This document shows positions 21,993 through 31,576 of a stretch of DNA of 64,000 nucleotides, piece after piece. How positions within the stretch are numbered: the first letter of the stretch is position 1; each line of letters opens with the position of its first letter. This DNA is from Eutypa lata (lineage: Eukaryota; Ascomycota; Sordariomycetes; Xylariales; Diatrypaceae). The position numbers and the translations under genes were made by a program. The notes beneath the pieces are model-generated. The model ran no database searches. It was not told where the DNA came from and was given only the letters and a program-made list of their open reading frames with translations. Where the stretch lies: contig JAKULF010000011.1 of assembly GCA_022661535.1 (NCBI GenBank), positions 1,488,001-1,552,000 of the forward strand, in the 5' to 3' direction.

Positions 21993-23367
21993 ATGGCGGG
22001 CTACGACCAATTGCTCGAGCAGAGTATTTGGGACACCACACAGGACTACGTGAACCTTCCAGATCCCACCCAAATCAGCCTATCATATGATAGAGCACGC
22101 ATAGTCTGCCGGTAGAGTAGTAAGCACCATAAGAGTTTTGGAGATATAGGTGAGCTTACGAAGTATACGACTATAGGTATCACGGTAGACGATATTCTCG
22201 ACTTAGGGCCCAAGTTCTGGGATTTCCACCGTCATTGTATGTCATTGCGGTGAAGAAACTTACTTACGAGTACGAGATGACCTAACAAGCATTCTCACTA
22301 GTTATCACGACCAAGGACTACTCTACGACAATCATTCTCTCCATCCACTGGAACTTGTGTATAGGAACCATCGGCACATTCGCACGGGACCGGTCGGATC
22401 TCCGCCCCTTACTCCAAGACCTCCTCAGATTTAACATCTGCGGCGAATTTCTGCTCACCGAGATCGGCCATGGCTTAGATGCGCGTAGTCTAGAGACGAC
22501 GGTGACGGTGCAGCCAGATGGGTCGTTCGAGCTTCATACCCCCAGCAAAGCGGCTGCTAAAGCCATGCCACCCGCTACGCCATGGTGAGCCCAGACTTTC
22601 TAGACAGTGTTGCAAGCTCCCGAAACATACTAAGAAGAGTATTTTACTAACTCTGGGGGTTGGGAAGGGCTGGTGTTCCCCGCGTTGGTGTAGTGTTTGC
22701 CAGGCTCCTCACCAACGGTGTCGACTGCGGTGTAAAGCCGTTCATTGTCAGGCTCTGCAGTGAAAGTCAGATGTGTCCCGGAGTTATTTCTCGTCCCCTC
22801 CCTGTCCGAAATGGTGCCAGGCCACTGGACCATTCAATCACGACGTTCGACCATGTCCGGTTGCCTTTAGAGTCATTGCTTGGCGCACCCACACCGACAC
22901 CAAATCTGCGGACCGATTTCCTCGCACAGATCTGGAGAGTGTCTGTCGGAACGCTCTCTCTTACACTACTGAACATCCCCCTCCTTCGCCAAAGTGCCTA
23001 CATCGTAGGTACCTACAGTGCGCGTCGGCGCATAAGCAGCAACGTCGGGGATAGAACAGTCCCTATAATCAGCTTTGCAACACAGTACAGGCCGGTCTTG
23101 ACTGCACTTGTTCAAACCTCCGCGTTCGATGCTTTCGCGGACGATGCCATCGAGGCATTTCGCGACGACACCCTCAGTATAGAGGTTCGTCACTCCGTGG
23201 CTACCTGCTTTAAGGCCACTATCACGGTGGCGACTCAAACGATGCTCGCTGAACTTACTGACCGCTGCGGATGGCAAGGCTTGTTTGCGCACAACCGCAT
23301 CATCGAAGCAGCGCAGTTTGTGAAGGGAAATGGTATCGCAGAGGGTGATTATACAGTTTTATGCATA
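21993..23367 (+). pseudogene. acyl-CoA oxidase, 5' portion of a gene split by a transposon
   Basis: Peroxisomal FAD-dependent oxidation of acyl-CoA to trans-2-enoyl-CoA. Coding begins at ATG 21993 (MAGYDQLLEQSIW). The junctions between about 22100 and 22180 are unresolved; then exons ..22236, 22302..22584 and 22668..23367 join in frame. Visible: ITVDDILDLGPKFWDFH, LLTEIGHGLDARSLETT (FAD-binding block), KAMPPATPW-GVPRVGVVFARLL, PLDHSITTFDHVRLP, IWRVSVGTLSL, RCGWQGLF, and GNGIAEGDYTVLCI at the break. After the ATA codon at 23365-23367 the transposon begins, and the frame stops 4 codons later. The gene resumes at 26006. The parts that can be read show no other stop, so the insertion may be recent in origin or polymorphic. 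Product probably non-functional. Confidence 0.85.
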
Positions 23368-23417
23368 CCGCAGCGCGATTAGGTGGGGCGAAACAACGAT
23401 TGTAGGCCTTACAATCG
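23368..23417 (+). repeat. left terminal inverted repeat of the transposon
   Basis: Aligns with the reverse complement of 25954-26003. Best-conserved block is AACAACGATTGTAGG; mismatches elsewhere and one single-base gap. Confidence 0.75.
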
Positions 23418-23477
23418 TTGTGCTGTATCACAATCGTTGTTTCACAGAACAATCGTTGTAAGGTTAATAATCGTTGT
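23393..23477 (+). repeat. left subterminal array of 11-bp near-palindromes
   Basis: ACAACGATTGT at 23393-23403, then its complement ACAATCGTTGT at 23411-23421, 23430-23440 and 23449-23459, and a degenerate copy ending 23477. The start-to-start period is 18-19 bp with unrelated 7-8 bp between units. Likely transposase-binding sites (inference). Confidence 0.8.
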
Positions 23478-23639
23478 AAGGTGTGGGTCACCACCTGAGC
23501 GAATTGGTCTGATTGGTCCAAATCGCTGGACCCGTAAGTTCCGGACCGGAACAATGATTATCCGGCGATCCGTCCAAAAAATAAAAGACCCACCTAGGTA
23601 CCTACCTAGTAATGCCCGATTGAACCCACTTATTACTTA

Positions 23640-25610
23640 TTACCTTAATTTCTTTTTTTTTTAATATAACGACGAATTAAATTAATTACCTTTATAATTA
23701 AACACATTAAACATATATATAAGTTAATTAATTTTATATTATAATTATAATTTACGAATTATATTATTTAATAAATAATAATAAAAAATTAAAAAAATAT
23801 TATATTTAATTAAGTTATAAATTACGTAATAATACTTTAAAGAATTTATATATAAATTCGAATTAATTAATTACTTTATATACGGTTAAATTATTTATTA
23901 CGTTAATTATTATAACGATATATATTAACGATTTTATTTATCGTAAATATTTTAATTTACTTAATTTATTAATTTTAATAACTTTTTTTTATATCGATTT
24001 TTTCGATTTATATATATCGATTTTAATAACGATTAAATATATATATAATAAATAATTATCGTTAATTAATTTTAATTTAAAATTTATATAATATTAATTA
24101 AATATAATAATATTAAATAATAATAATATATATAATACGTTAAAATATTTAATACGTAATATTTAAAAGTAATACGATATTATAATAAATAAAACCTTAA
24201 ATTTAAAAGTTATATTTTCTTTAAAAAAATAAATTATATAAATATAATAAAATATTTAAATTTTTTTTTTTTTTAATAATAACGTTAATAATTTTATAAA
24301 TAAAAAAATTATTTAAAAATAATAAATATAATAAATTAAACGTATTTATTTAATAAATAATTTTATTAATTAATAATAATAATAATAATTTTAATAATAA
24401 TAATTTTAATAACGTATTTAATAAATTATATAATAATAATAATAATTTATTAAATTATTTAATAATTAATTAATAATTTAATAAATTAATTAATAATTAA
24501 ATTAATAATTAAATTAACGATTATTTAATAATTAAATCGATAATAATATAATAAATAAATAAATTTAATAATTAATATTAAAAATTTAAAAAATTATAAT
24601 TAATAATAAAATTAAATTAATAATTAAATAAATTATTTAATAATTATTTATTTAATAATTATTTAAAAATTTTATAAAATTATTAATTAATAATATAATA
24701 ATTAAAAATAAAAAATAACGATTTATAATAAAATAAATAACGAAATATTAATAAATTAATAAAGTTATAATAAAAATCGTAAATTTATAAATTTATTATT
24801 TTACTTTTAATTATTATTAAAAGTATTATAATAATAAAATAAAAATAAAAATATAATTATAATTATTTTTTTTAAATATTTTTTTATTAAATTAAATAAT
24901 AAAAAAACTTATTTAATAACCGAATTACGTAATTCATTTATATTTAACTTAATTTCGTTATTAATTATAATTTTTTAAATTTTTAATATTAATTATTAAA
25001 TTTATTTATTTATTACGTTATTATCGATTTAATTATTAAATAATCGTTAACTTAATTATTAATTTAATCGTTAATTAATTTATTAAATTATTAATTAATC
25101 GTTAAATAATTTAATAAATTATTATTATTATTATATAATTCGTTAAATACGTTATTAAAATCGTTATTATTAAAATTATTATTATTATTATTAATTAACG
25201 AAATTATTTATTAAATAAATACGTTTAATTTATTATATTTATTATTTTTAAATAATTTCTTTATTTATAAAATTATTAATATTATTATTAAAAAAAAATA
25301 AATTTAAATATTTTATTATATTTACGTAATTTATTTTTTTAAAAAAAATATAACTTTTAAATTTAAAGTTTTATTCGTTATAATATCGTATTATTTTTAA
25401 ACGTTATATATTAAATGCTTTAACGTATCGTATATATCGTTATTATTTAACGTTATTATATTTAATTAATATTATATAAATTTTAAATTAAAATTAATTA
25501 ATAATAATTATTTATTATATATATATTTAATCGTTATTAAAACCGATATATATAAATCGAAAAAATTAATATAAAAAAAAATTATTAAAATTAACGAATT
25601 AAGTAAATCG
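23640..25610. other. AT-saturated RIP tract
   Basis: Nearly 2 kb of almost only A and T. The few remaining C and G occur nearly always as CpG. The tract is not centred on the palindrome axis: it extends about 1,140 bp left but only about 830 bp right of it. Interpreted as repeat-induced point mutation. Confidence 0.75.
23771..24640 (+). repeat. left arm of internal inverted repeat (RIP-saturated)
   Basis: Matches the reverse complement of about 24925-25793 along its length; paired coordinates sum to about 49,563, so the axis is near 24,782. The outer ~180 bp differs from the right arm almost only by C-to-T and G-to-A. Confidence 0.8.
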
Positions 25611-25793
25611 GAATGCTTACGATAGATAAAATCGTCGATATATATCGTCGCGGTGGTTAATATGATAAGCAATCTGGCCGTGTATAAGGTGGTTAGTTGA
25701 TCCGGATCTATATATGAATTCTTTAAGGTATCGCTACGTAGCCCACAACCTAACCGAAGACAACATCTTTTTGGTCCCTCATTACTATCCATT
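24925..25793 (-). repeat. right arm of internal inverted repeat (outer end nearly unmutated)
   Basis: Mate of 23771-24640. From about 25610 outward normal base composition returns, preserving the ancestral sequence of the arm. The arm's outer limit coincides with an ATG read on the minus strand at 25792. Confidence 0.8.
25508..25792 (-). pseudogene. ORF remnant at the spared end of the transposon
   Basis: A 94-codon open frame from ATG 25792. The first ~60 codons lie in unmutated DNA (MDSNEGPKRCCLRLGCG, then TLYTARLLIILTTATIYIDD). The remainder is AT-biased Leu/Ile/Tyr/Asn sequence from the RIP tract. It could be the start of the element's gene, but I recognise no family. Probably non-functional. 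Confidence 0.3.
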
Positions 25794-25912
25794 ACACTAC
25801 ATTACGGTCACTTAATTACATTATTACATTGCACGGTCGGATTATTCCAATTAAACCTTATATGCTTGCAGCGTCCCAATTACGCAACCACCATTTTGCC
25901 CCACTAAACCCA

Positions 25913-25978
25913 ACAATGATTGTTGGCCATACAATCATTGTTGCTGCAACAATCGTTGTAAGCACCTACAATCGTTGT
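25913..25978 (-). repeat. right subterminal array of 11-bp near-palindromes
   Basis: ACAATGATTGT at 25913-25923, ACAATCATTGT at 25931-25941, ACAATCGTTGT at 25949-25959 and 25968-25978, the same 18-19 bp period as at the left end. The two inner units carry single C/G to T/A transitions. Confidence 0.8.
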
Positions 25979-26003
25979 TAGCCCGCACCAATTCCCACTA
26001 CGG
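25954..26003 (-). repeat. right terminal inverted repeat of the transposon
   Basis: Reverse complement begins CCGTAGTGGGAATTGGTGCGG and matches the left end with scattered differences. Confidence 0.75.
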
Positions 26004-26005
26004 TA

Positions 26006-26586
26006 CGTAAGTCGAACAGGTAGCTATTTTCCTTAGGAATTGATGACTGAATGCATATGCCTTGTTAGGTTTGGTCTCTGAGGTGCTGCTCGGTCGCTAC
26101 AGTCTTCCCGTCCCAAAGATGAAAGACTGCCGCCTCGCGAAACACGAAGCCGGGGTTTGGCAAGAGGCACAAGAGATGATGGCCTCACTAGCTCCGAATG
26201 GTCACCGTGACGAGGCTTATAATACCTATATATTGCCCCGTTCCCGAGCCCTCGTTGAGGCTACAGGTCATAGAATTGCCTACGAAGCTGCCTCCATTAG
26301 AGGTAAATGTACGCCGGAAGTTCTCGCTCTATTTGAGTCCATCTGTGTCATGTCTGATCCGAGCTGGTACTGCGAGTGTGAGGGAGTCAGTAGGAAAGCA
26401 CTTCTTACCCACGATTCCGAGGCCGCGGAAGCTGTACTGCCACAGCTACGGACTCTATTGCAGGAGACTGGGGCAGCGCCTTGGACTTCAGCTCCTATTC
26501 TAGAACAAGGGAATTGGGATGAGTTTCTTCAGCTTCTGCCAGCTTTTAAGCATACTGAAGTGGTTCCGGAGAAAGCCCGTCTGTAG
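26006..26586 (+). pseudogene. acyl-CoA oxidase, 3' portion of the transposon-split gene
   Basis: Continuation of the gene broken at 23367. Base 26006 (C) is the last exon base, followed by a 62-bp intron 26007-26068 (GTAAGT...TTAG). The last exon 26069-26586 encodes LVSEVLLGRYSLPVP, then KDCRLAKHEAG and a helical C-terminal domain ending VVPEKARL. Joined over the element, the junction reads VLCI-R-LVSEVLLGRY, with the arginine codon split C|GT across the intron. No peroxisomal SKL-type C-terminus is present (the last residues are ARL, a possible weak variant). This half keeps an open frame, consistent with recent inactivation. It lacks its own start and is unlikely to make a protein. Confidence 0.82.
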
Positions 26587-27908
26587 TTATACAAAGATAA
26601 CTCTGGGCGAATTCAACATTTTGGCATTCGTCTTTCGAGATTTACACTGATTTACCCAGATTTCTAGTGAAACTTTCATCAGCTTTCTATGTCTAACTAC
26701 CCATAGTATAGAATAGCTTACGTGGCTGTCAGTTGATTAGTTGTGTAGTATTATTAATATGGCTGTTTAAGATTTCAATTCATCCCCTCAATCTTGGTAG
26801 AGACAGCTTGAGCTGTGGATGTCAAACATTAATCCGTTTTTGATACCCTATATCGACTTATGAGAGTGCATCAATTCCTAAAGTTGAGATAGCAACAGCA
26901 ACTATATATGAGGTTGCGTGATCCGTTGTGTATTTCTGTCTATCTTCGCAGTGTACTTCACAGGTCACGTAGATGGTCATATTCTAGTCTAAGATAAGTT
27001 GAAGGCAGTTTGAGCACGAATCGTGATCCTTCGCCTTCCGTGTTTCTAATAGCGTTATTATTAATCACCAGTCAGGTCTTGGATATATCTGTGGCGAACG
27101 GCGCTTACTCACTCTCGTCAACTTTGGACTCAGGGGAGCATTTCCCGATCGCAGGGTAGGTAGGTCGCAAGAAATTTCCAATTCCTAAACCTAATAATTA
27201 TATAATGCGCTTATTTTAATTGCCGCCACACTAACTGGATGATGGTAACAAGGGAAGTTCTTAACGGCGCAGGACAATAACCAGATCTATATGTATATAC
27301 ATGACGTAGTTGACTCTTGCGAAGAAAAACTCCAAGGTGTAATAAAACATACGGAAATCAACCAGTGTTATCCATGAACTTGAAACTCAATGGCAGATTA
27401 TGATCGAAGGGCGTGTCGGTGTATAACTATTTACAGCAATAATTATATGCTAGATCATTGGGTTTCGCCACAAGGGCTGGTGGCGTCTCCGTTAAATGCA
27501 CGCGACGTCAGGGGGTTTTTACTAATTTAAATGCCGCCTTTCCTATTCGCACGCCTTGAAGTTTCCGAATAATGTAGTATCAATATATACAGCCTCCTTA
27601 GTGCGACGGTGGCGGATACGTAAACGGGGTCTAAACTACGTAATTGATGTAATTAAAGCAAGAGATCGATATCCTCTATATCATTATACAGTGAACAAGA
27701 TGTCCCAAGTGGTCTATTATATAGATATATACCGATTAAATCTCCGTAATGACTGCATTACTCCTGGTGGTATAAGCCAATTCAACCGCCAAGTCCCATT
27801 CGCCGCCATCACCATACTGCGACGACTTTTCTTGAAAGTGTACCTCTTCTAAATCCATACTCATCTTCCCTTTTCATGCAATGCTCTCTCCTCTCCAAGT
27901 ACTATCAA
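26587..27908. other. intergenic region
   Basis: 1.3 kb, AT-rich. A 98-codon ORF at 27556 lacks an ATG at its left end and has no recognisable domain; I do not call it. Nothing else seen. Confidence 0.5.
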
Positions 27909-29547
27909 TCAAATCGGCGCACTGAAAACCCGACGAGTCCTCTTCGCATTCCGCCACGTGTGCGACGCCGAGTTCGCGCGCTTGCGCTCGTGCGTCAGAT
28001 CGTTCAAGTCGGCGTCGAACAGGAACGCCTTGCCGAACTCACGCAGCGCCTCGTCCGACTCGTTGGCGCCCCCGTCGGGGAGGTTCGCGAAGCTGGCCTG
28101 GGTGAGGTTGTAGACGGCGTTCTCGCACGCCTGCAGGACCTCGGGCAGCTGCGGCCGGTCTTCGGCCTCGTAGGCCATGCACCGGTACAGAAGCGCCTTC
28201 AGGTCCGGCGCCACGGGGGTGTCGGCGAAGTCGGCGTTCGCTATGGTGTCGATCTCCAGCCCGGAGCCCGGCGCTCCGCCCGGCGGGTCGGGATATCGCC
28301 ACGGGCAGCCGCCGCCGCTCCAGTCCGTGTAATGGATCTTCTCGGCCAGCCACATTATGATCTGTAGGGAGTTGGGGTTATTAGTTATGTAGGATTTAGG
28401 ATGTTGGGTATTAAGAGAGTTTTCGACTATATTTCAAGTAAGGAATACAGGAAGGATAACTTACAAGTGCGATATCCGAGATATTCTTTGCGATTGCAGA
28501 TCGATTACCAAGTACACTGTAACGAATTAGCGGTGGTAATTTCGGCGTGAGTATTTCAAAGACAGTCTCTGATTTCTGGAGAAGGTCGAGAGTCATGTGG
28601 AAGTCGTAAGAGGTGAACATAAACTTACGGATTGATGACTTGTGCTGGGCTTGCCGAGCCAAAATCGGTTAACTGTTACATTACTAGTTAGCTATCGCCC
28701 TCTTAATCGATCTCGACACTGCAGTTACGTGGCAGCGCTGGGAACCCCACCTTTAGAATAGGGGAAATGTCATGCTCTGGATCGGCCCGGGTTATATCGG
28801 CGAGAAGCACGTTCCCTTGATGCAGGTCGTTGTGTTGAAGATCAAACGGCACTACGGCACCCGCTGGTATCGACTCTCGCATGTTGTTATTGAACCTTTG
28901 AAGGGCGGGAACGGTCGAAGGGGGGTAGGCCATCGCAACCACGGCTCGCGTTACTACATAGATGCGAAAGCGAATATCAGCTATTTTGGTATTTCCACAC
29001 ATACATACATACATATATTCTATCCCCGAACGAAGCTTTTGTAGATAGGTAGGTATTGCTTACGACATAGAAAGAATCGCCAAAGCAGCCGGTTGGGTAC
29101 TGTTACGTCCCCATCATCGAGTTCCAAGCGGTCGAGCAGACCCGACATGTCCCCGCGCGCCGCATACGGCATGATGAGCATGGGCCTATAGAGATTGCCC
29201 GGGTCGACTTGGAGAGAGCTCATGATGTGCAGGGAGCCGCGGAGGGTATCCAGCCACCGGATCTCGTCCTCTATCGCGTCGTCGTAGAAGCCGTCGCTCG
29301 CGAACTTCACCACGATCCGGCGGAGGAGGGTGTTGTCCGGCCTGTGTTCGGCGAACAGCATCGGGTGGGCCACCATCCCGGGGGACAGGTTCTTGATGAA
29401 CCGGAAGCGGGGCATCGAGGTGAAGAAGTTTCTGACCACATCGGAGTAGTCCATGTCGGAGGAGTTACCGGACGAGGATCCCGTGTCCGAGGGCGAGGGG
29501 GAGTCTATCTCCATGTCCATGGGTAGGTAGCCTGGAAATCCCGCCAT
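27909..29547 (-). CDS. protein kinase-like protein
   Basis: Predicted cytosolic or nuclear kinase-fold protein. CDS complement(27909..28361, 28465..28516, 28630..28673, 28751..28953, 29064..29547), 411 aa, four introns of 77-113 bp. N-terminus is acidic and Ser-rich (about 40 residues). Visible: RRIVVKFASDG (possible beta-3 lysine), AARGDMSGLLDRL (hinge region), VVPFDLQHNDLHQGNVLL as catalytic loop (H-N-D-L-H-Q-G-N, with the HRD Arg replaced by Asn but Asp and Asn kept), LTDFGSA as the DFG motif, and SDIALIIMWLAEKI for helix F. The glycine loop is not obvious. It belongs to the fungal-specific, divergent kinase-like proteins; activity cannot be judged. The C-terminal 40 residues are basic. 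No co-regulated neighbour is apparent. Confidence 0.8.
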
Positions 29548-30447
29548 GATGAGGCTTTTTTCTCTCTCTTTTTTTTTTCTGGTGAAGTGCTAAGCTGGAC
29601 TCGTCGAGTATGTGGTCTGGTTCACATCGGCTTGATGCAGATGAGGCTTCGATTCAAACGCTTGAATGTCCTATACGGGAAAATCAATATGCAGCTTCAA
29701 TTCCGTCGTTTCCTTCGCTTCGCTTGTTACTTGAGCTCGATGGAACAAAGGCCTCACACGTTTCATTCATGGGACCCTACATATTTATTTTTCTTTGGTG
29801 ACATTATATGATATCCTTTATGTAATCTCACAAAGGCTATCTAGATGTCCTTACTAACGCAACCATTTTGTAGAAGAAAGTGAGTACGAGCATAGACTGT
29901 ATCCAATATGACCATTTGAGTACCTGTTGCATATATATATGGCGACTTGAAACAAACCAATGGGATTTAACACTTTCGCGGTTTGGGACTATACAATCAG
30001 CAGAACATGCCGTTGCTGAAGCATGTGAGATTTTGTACCACACTGGGCGGTTTTCGCTACATCCAATCTCCTACGAGAGGCCATTACCACATGATAGAAG
30101 CCATCATACATTTGAATATTATTGAAATAAATTCGACATTCTCTGACTTAAAGAACACTACATATGTAGTCGAAGAAAGCGGATGCTAGTCAAAAGCTTA
30201 CATAATAAAGGAGCGCCATAGGGTATCACGTGGCTTTTCCCAAGCTAATCCCCGATAAGCTTAGCTCGATTTGCGGCTACGGGCAACCAAAATTTTGGGA
30301 GCTCCGTTGATTTTCGGTAGGAGAGCGACAAACCCGCAATCGGGATTGACCGATCATTCCTTCCTACCTAAGCACACATCTTCAACGCGCACACGACGAC
30401 TAAGAAGGAGAAGGAGAAGAAGAAGAAGAAGAAGAAGAAGAAGAAGG
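29548..30447. promoter_or_regulatory. divergent promoter region, kinase-like/MRP10
   Basis: 900 bp. Carries GGAGCTCC at 30298-30305, about 145 bp before the MRP10 ATG, the only perfect copy noticed outside the metabolic cluster. Ends in a purine-only GAA/GGA repeat at about 30402-30446 that abuts the start codon. No gene recognised. Confidence 0.5.
30402..30446 (+). repeat. (GAA/GGA)n purine microsatellite in MRP10 leader
   Basis: About 45 bp of GAA units with a few GGA, ending just before ATG 30448. On the opposite strand it reads as a poly-leucine ORF that is not real. Confidence 0.85.
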
Positions 30448-30847
30448 ATGTCGGCCTCACAGAAACCGATTCGTCTCCCTCCGCTAAAGGTCCTCCGGGT
30501 GCGCAACCCGAACGGCCAGCGCGAGCGGCCCTGCGTGGGCATCATGTCTTCGGTGTTGGGTACGTAACGATTACGGCTAGATTCCCTTCGTTTTGCCAAC
30601 CATTTTGCTACTTGCTATATGGATAGAAGAAGAAGAAGAAATTAAAGTACTGACGAGTTTTAATTTGGAATATACAGCATGTTGGGCCTCAGCCGGATAC
30701 AGCACAGCGGGCTGCGCCCAGGTCGAGCAGGCGCTGCGGAATTGCATGGACGGCCCGCAGCCGTCGCCCCCGAGGGGCAGCGAGATCAACTACCACCTGG
30801 GACGGTTCAAGGATAAACTTACGGCGCAGGGGTCGAAGAAGAAATAA
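30448..30847 (+). CDS. MRP10: mitochondrial ribosomal small-subunit protein mS37 (Mrp10), CHCH domain
   Basis: Component of the mitochondrial 37S ribosomal subunit and a substrate of the Mia40 oxidative import pathway. CDS join(30448..30559, 30678..30847), one 118-bp intron, 93 aa, the usual size. Visible: the N-terminal RLPPLKVLRVRNPN signature, then the twin CX9C motif formed by C-VGIMSSVLA-C and C-AQVEQALRN-C, with WASAGYS between, and a basic tail ending KLTAQGSKKK. The intron splits an alanine codon (G|CA) just before the second cysteine. A second, shorter GAA run lies inside the intron. Orthology is clear from the N-terminal block plus CHCH spacing. Confidence 0.93.
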
Positions 30848-31576
30848 TTGAAGAATGAAAGAAAGAAAAAAAATTAAATAGGGCGTGTGGGTCGGGGATA
30901 AGGATACGTACAGCACGTGCGAAGATACGGACGATTGGTTTCACGGCAAAGACGACAAAATTCCCTAGTCGATGTCGGACTGGGTAGAGATGATGATTGA
31001 TTGACTGAATGGATGGATCCATCCGATCACATCATCGATCCATCTCGACGAACGAACATGCGATGATTTGGACGCCTTCTATCTAGTGCGGGAGCTATTG
31101 GAACATGGAAATATGGTGGTGGTGGTGAGCAGGCTTTCACGATCGAAGCCTTTGGGACCTCGAGTCCGTTACACTGCCGCACCAACTACCAAACTGAGAG
31201 ACGTATTATATATGTACGATGATAAGGGCTCATAAATATGCATACATGGAGAGGCGTTTGGTTGGTCTAGAAAGAGACGAATGTCACACATACATCATCT
31301 CACCCAAAACTTGTGTATCAAGAACCTGTACATATATCAAAAGAAATACCAACACGACGATATACTCCAAAGTTGTGCCATGGGAACCCAATGTACTGTT
31401 TTGCCATTTTGTACAAATAAACGATGTCTTTTCCCTACAGGTAAAACACATCCGAAGCTTCAACAAGCCCCCTCCCGCAGCTGCTTTCAGCGTCCTATAA
31501 TACCCCCCCCCCCCTCGCCCCTCTTCTTTTCTGTAGCATCTTCGTTCGAAATAAGCCCCCATCAGAAAATCCTCTC
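30848..31576. other. intergenic region, convergent 3' ends
   Basis: 729 bp between MRP10 and the small secreted protein. Contains a run of 12 C at 31503-31514. Short ORFs have no recognisable product. Confidence 0.5.

Larger units (their letters stand above)
23368..26003. mobile_element. 2.6-kb TA-inserting DNA transposon (Tc1/mariner-like by target site), RIP-degraded
   Basis: Flanked by TA on both sides (23366-23367 and 26004-26005). Removing the element and one TA restores acyl-CoA oxidase codon Ile, then C and a GTAAGT splice donor, and the reading frame. Imperfect ~50-bp terminal inverted repeats start CCGCAGCGCG at the left and CCGTAGTGGG read inward from the right; both continue through AACAACGATTGTAGG. 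Inside are iterated 11-bp motifs, unique subterminal DNA and a large inverted repeat. No transposase ORF survives: 23640-25610 is almost pure A/T. TA duplication is typical of Tc1/mariner/pogo elements, but with no transposase visible the superfamily is inferred. It may also be a non-autonomous or foldback derivative. Confidence 0.85.

Noticed and set aside
23393..23477. CRISPR-like regular repeats with 7-8 bp spacers
   Set aside because: Units are 11-bp near-palindromes in mixed orientation with spacers far too short, in a eukaryotic transposon end, with no cas genes.
23383..23664. 93-codon ORF inside the transposon left end
   Set aside because: Built from the iterated terminal motif and subterminal DNA; no transposase signature.
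27556..27852. 98-codon plus-strand ORF
   Set aside because: No ATG at the start, no domain and AT-rich composition like its surroundings.
30354..30599. 81-codon ORF with a poly-leucine run on the minus strand
   Set aside because: Reading of the GAA microsatellite opposite the MRP10 leader.
31503..31514. Poly-C runs (also 20790-20803 and 49726-49740) as functional elements
   Set aside because: Simple homopolymers in three unrelated intergenic places; most likely slippage or assembly-sensitive runs.
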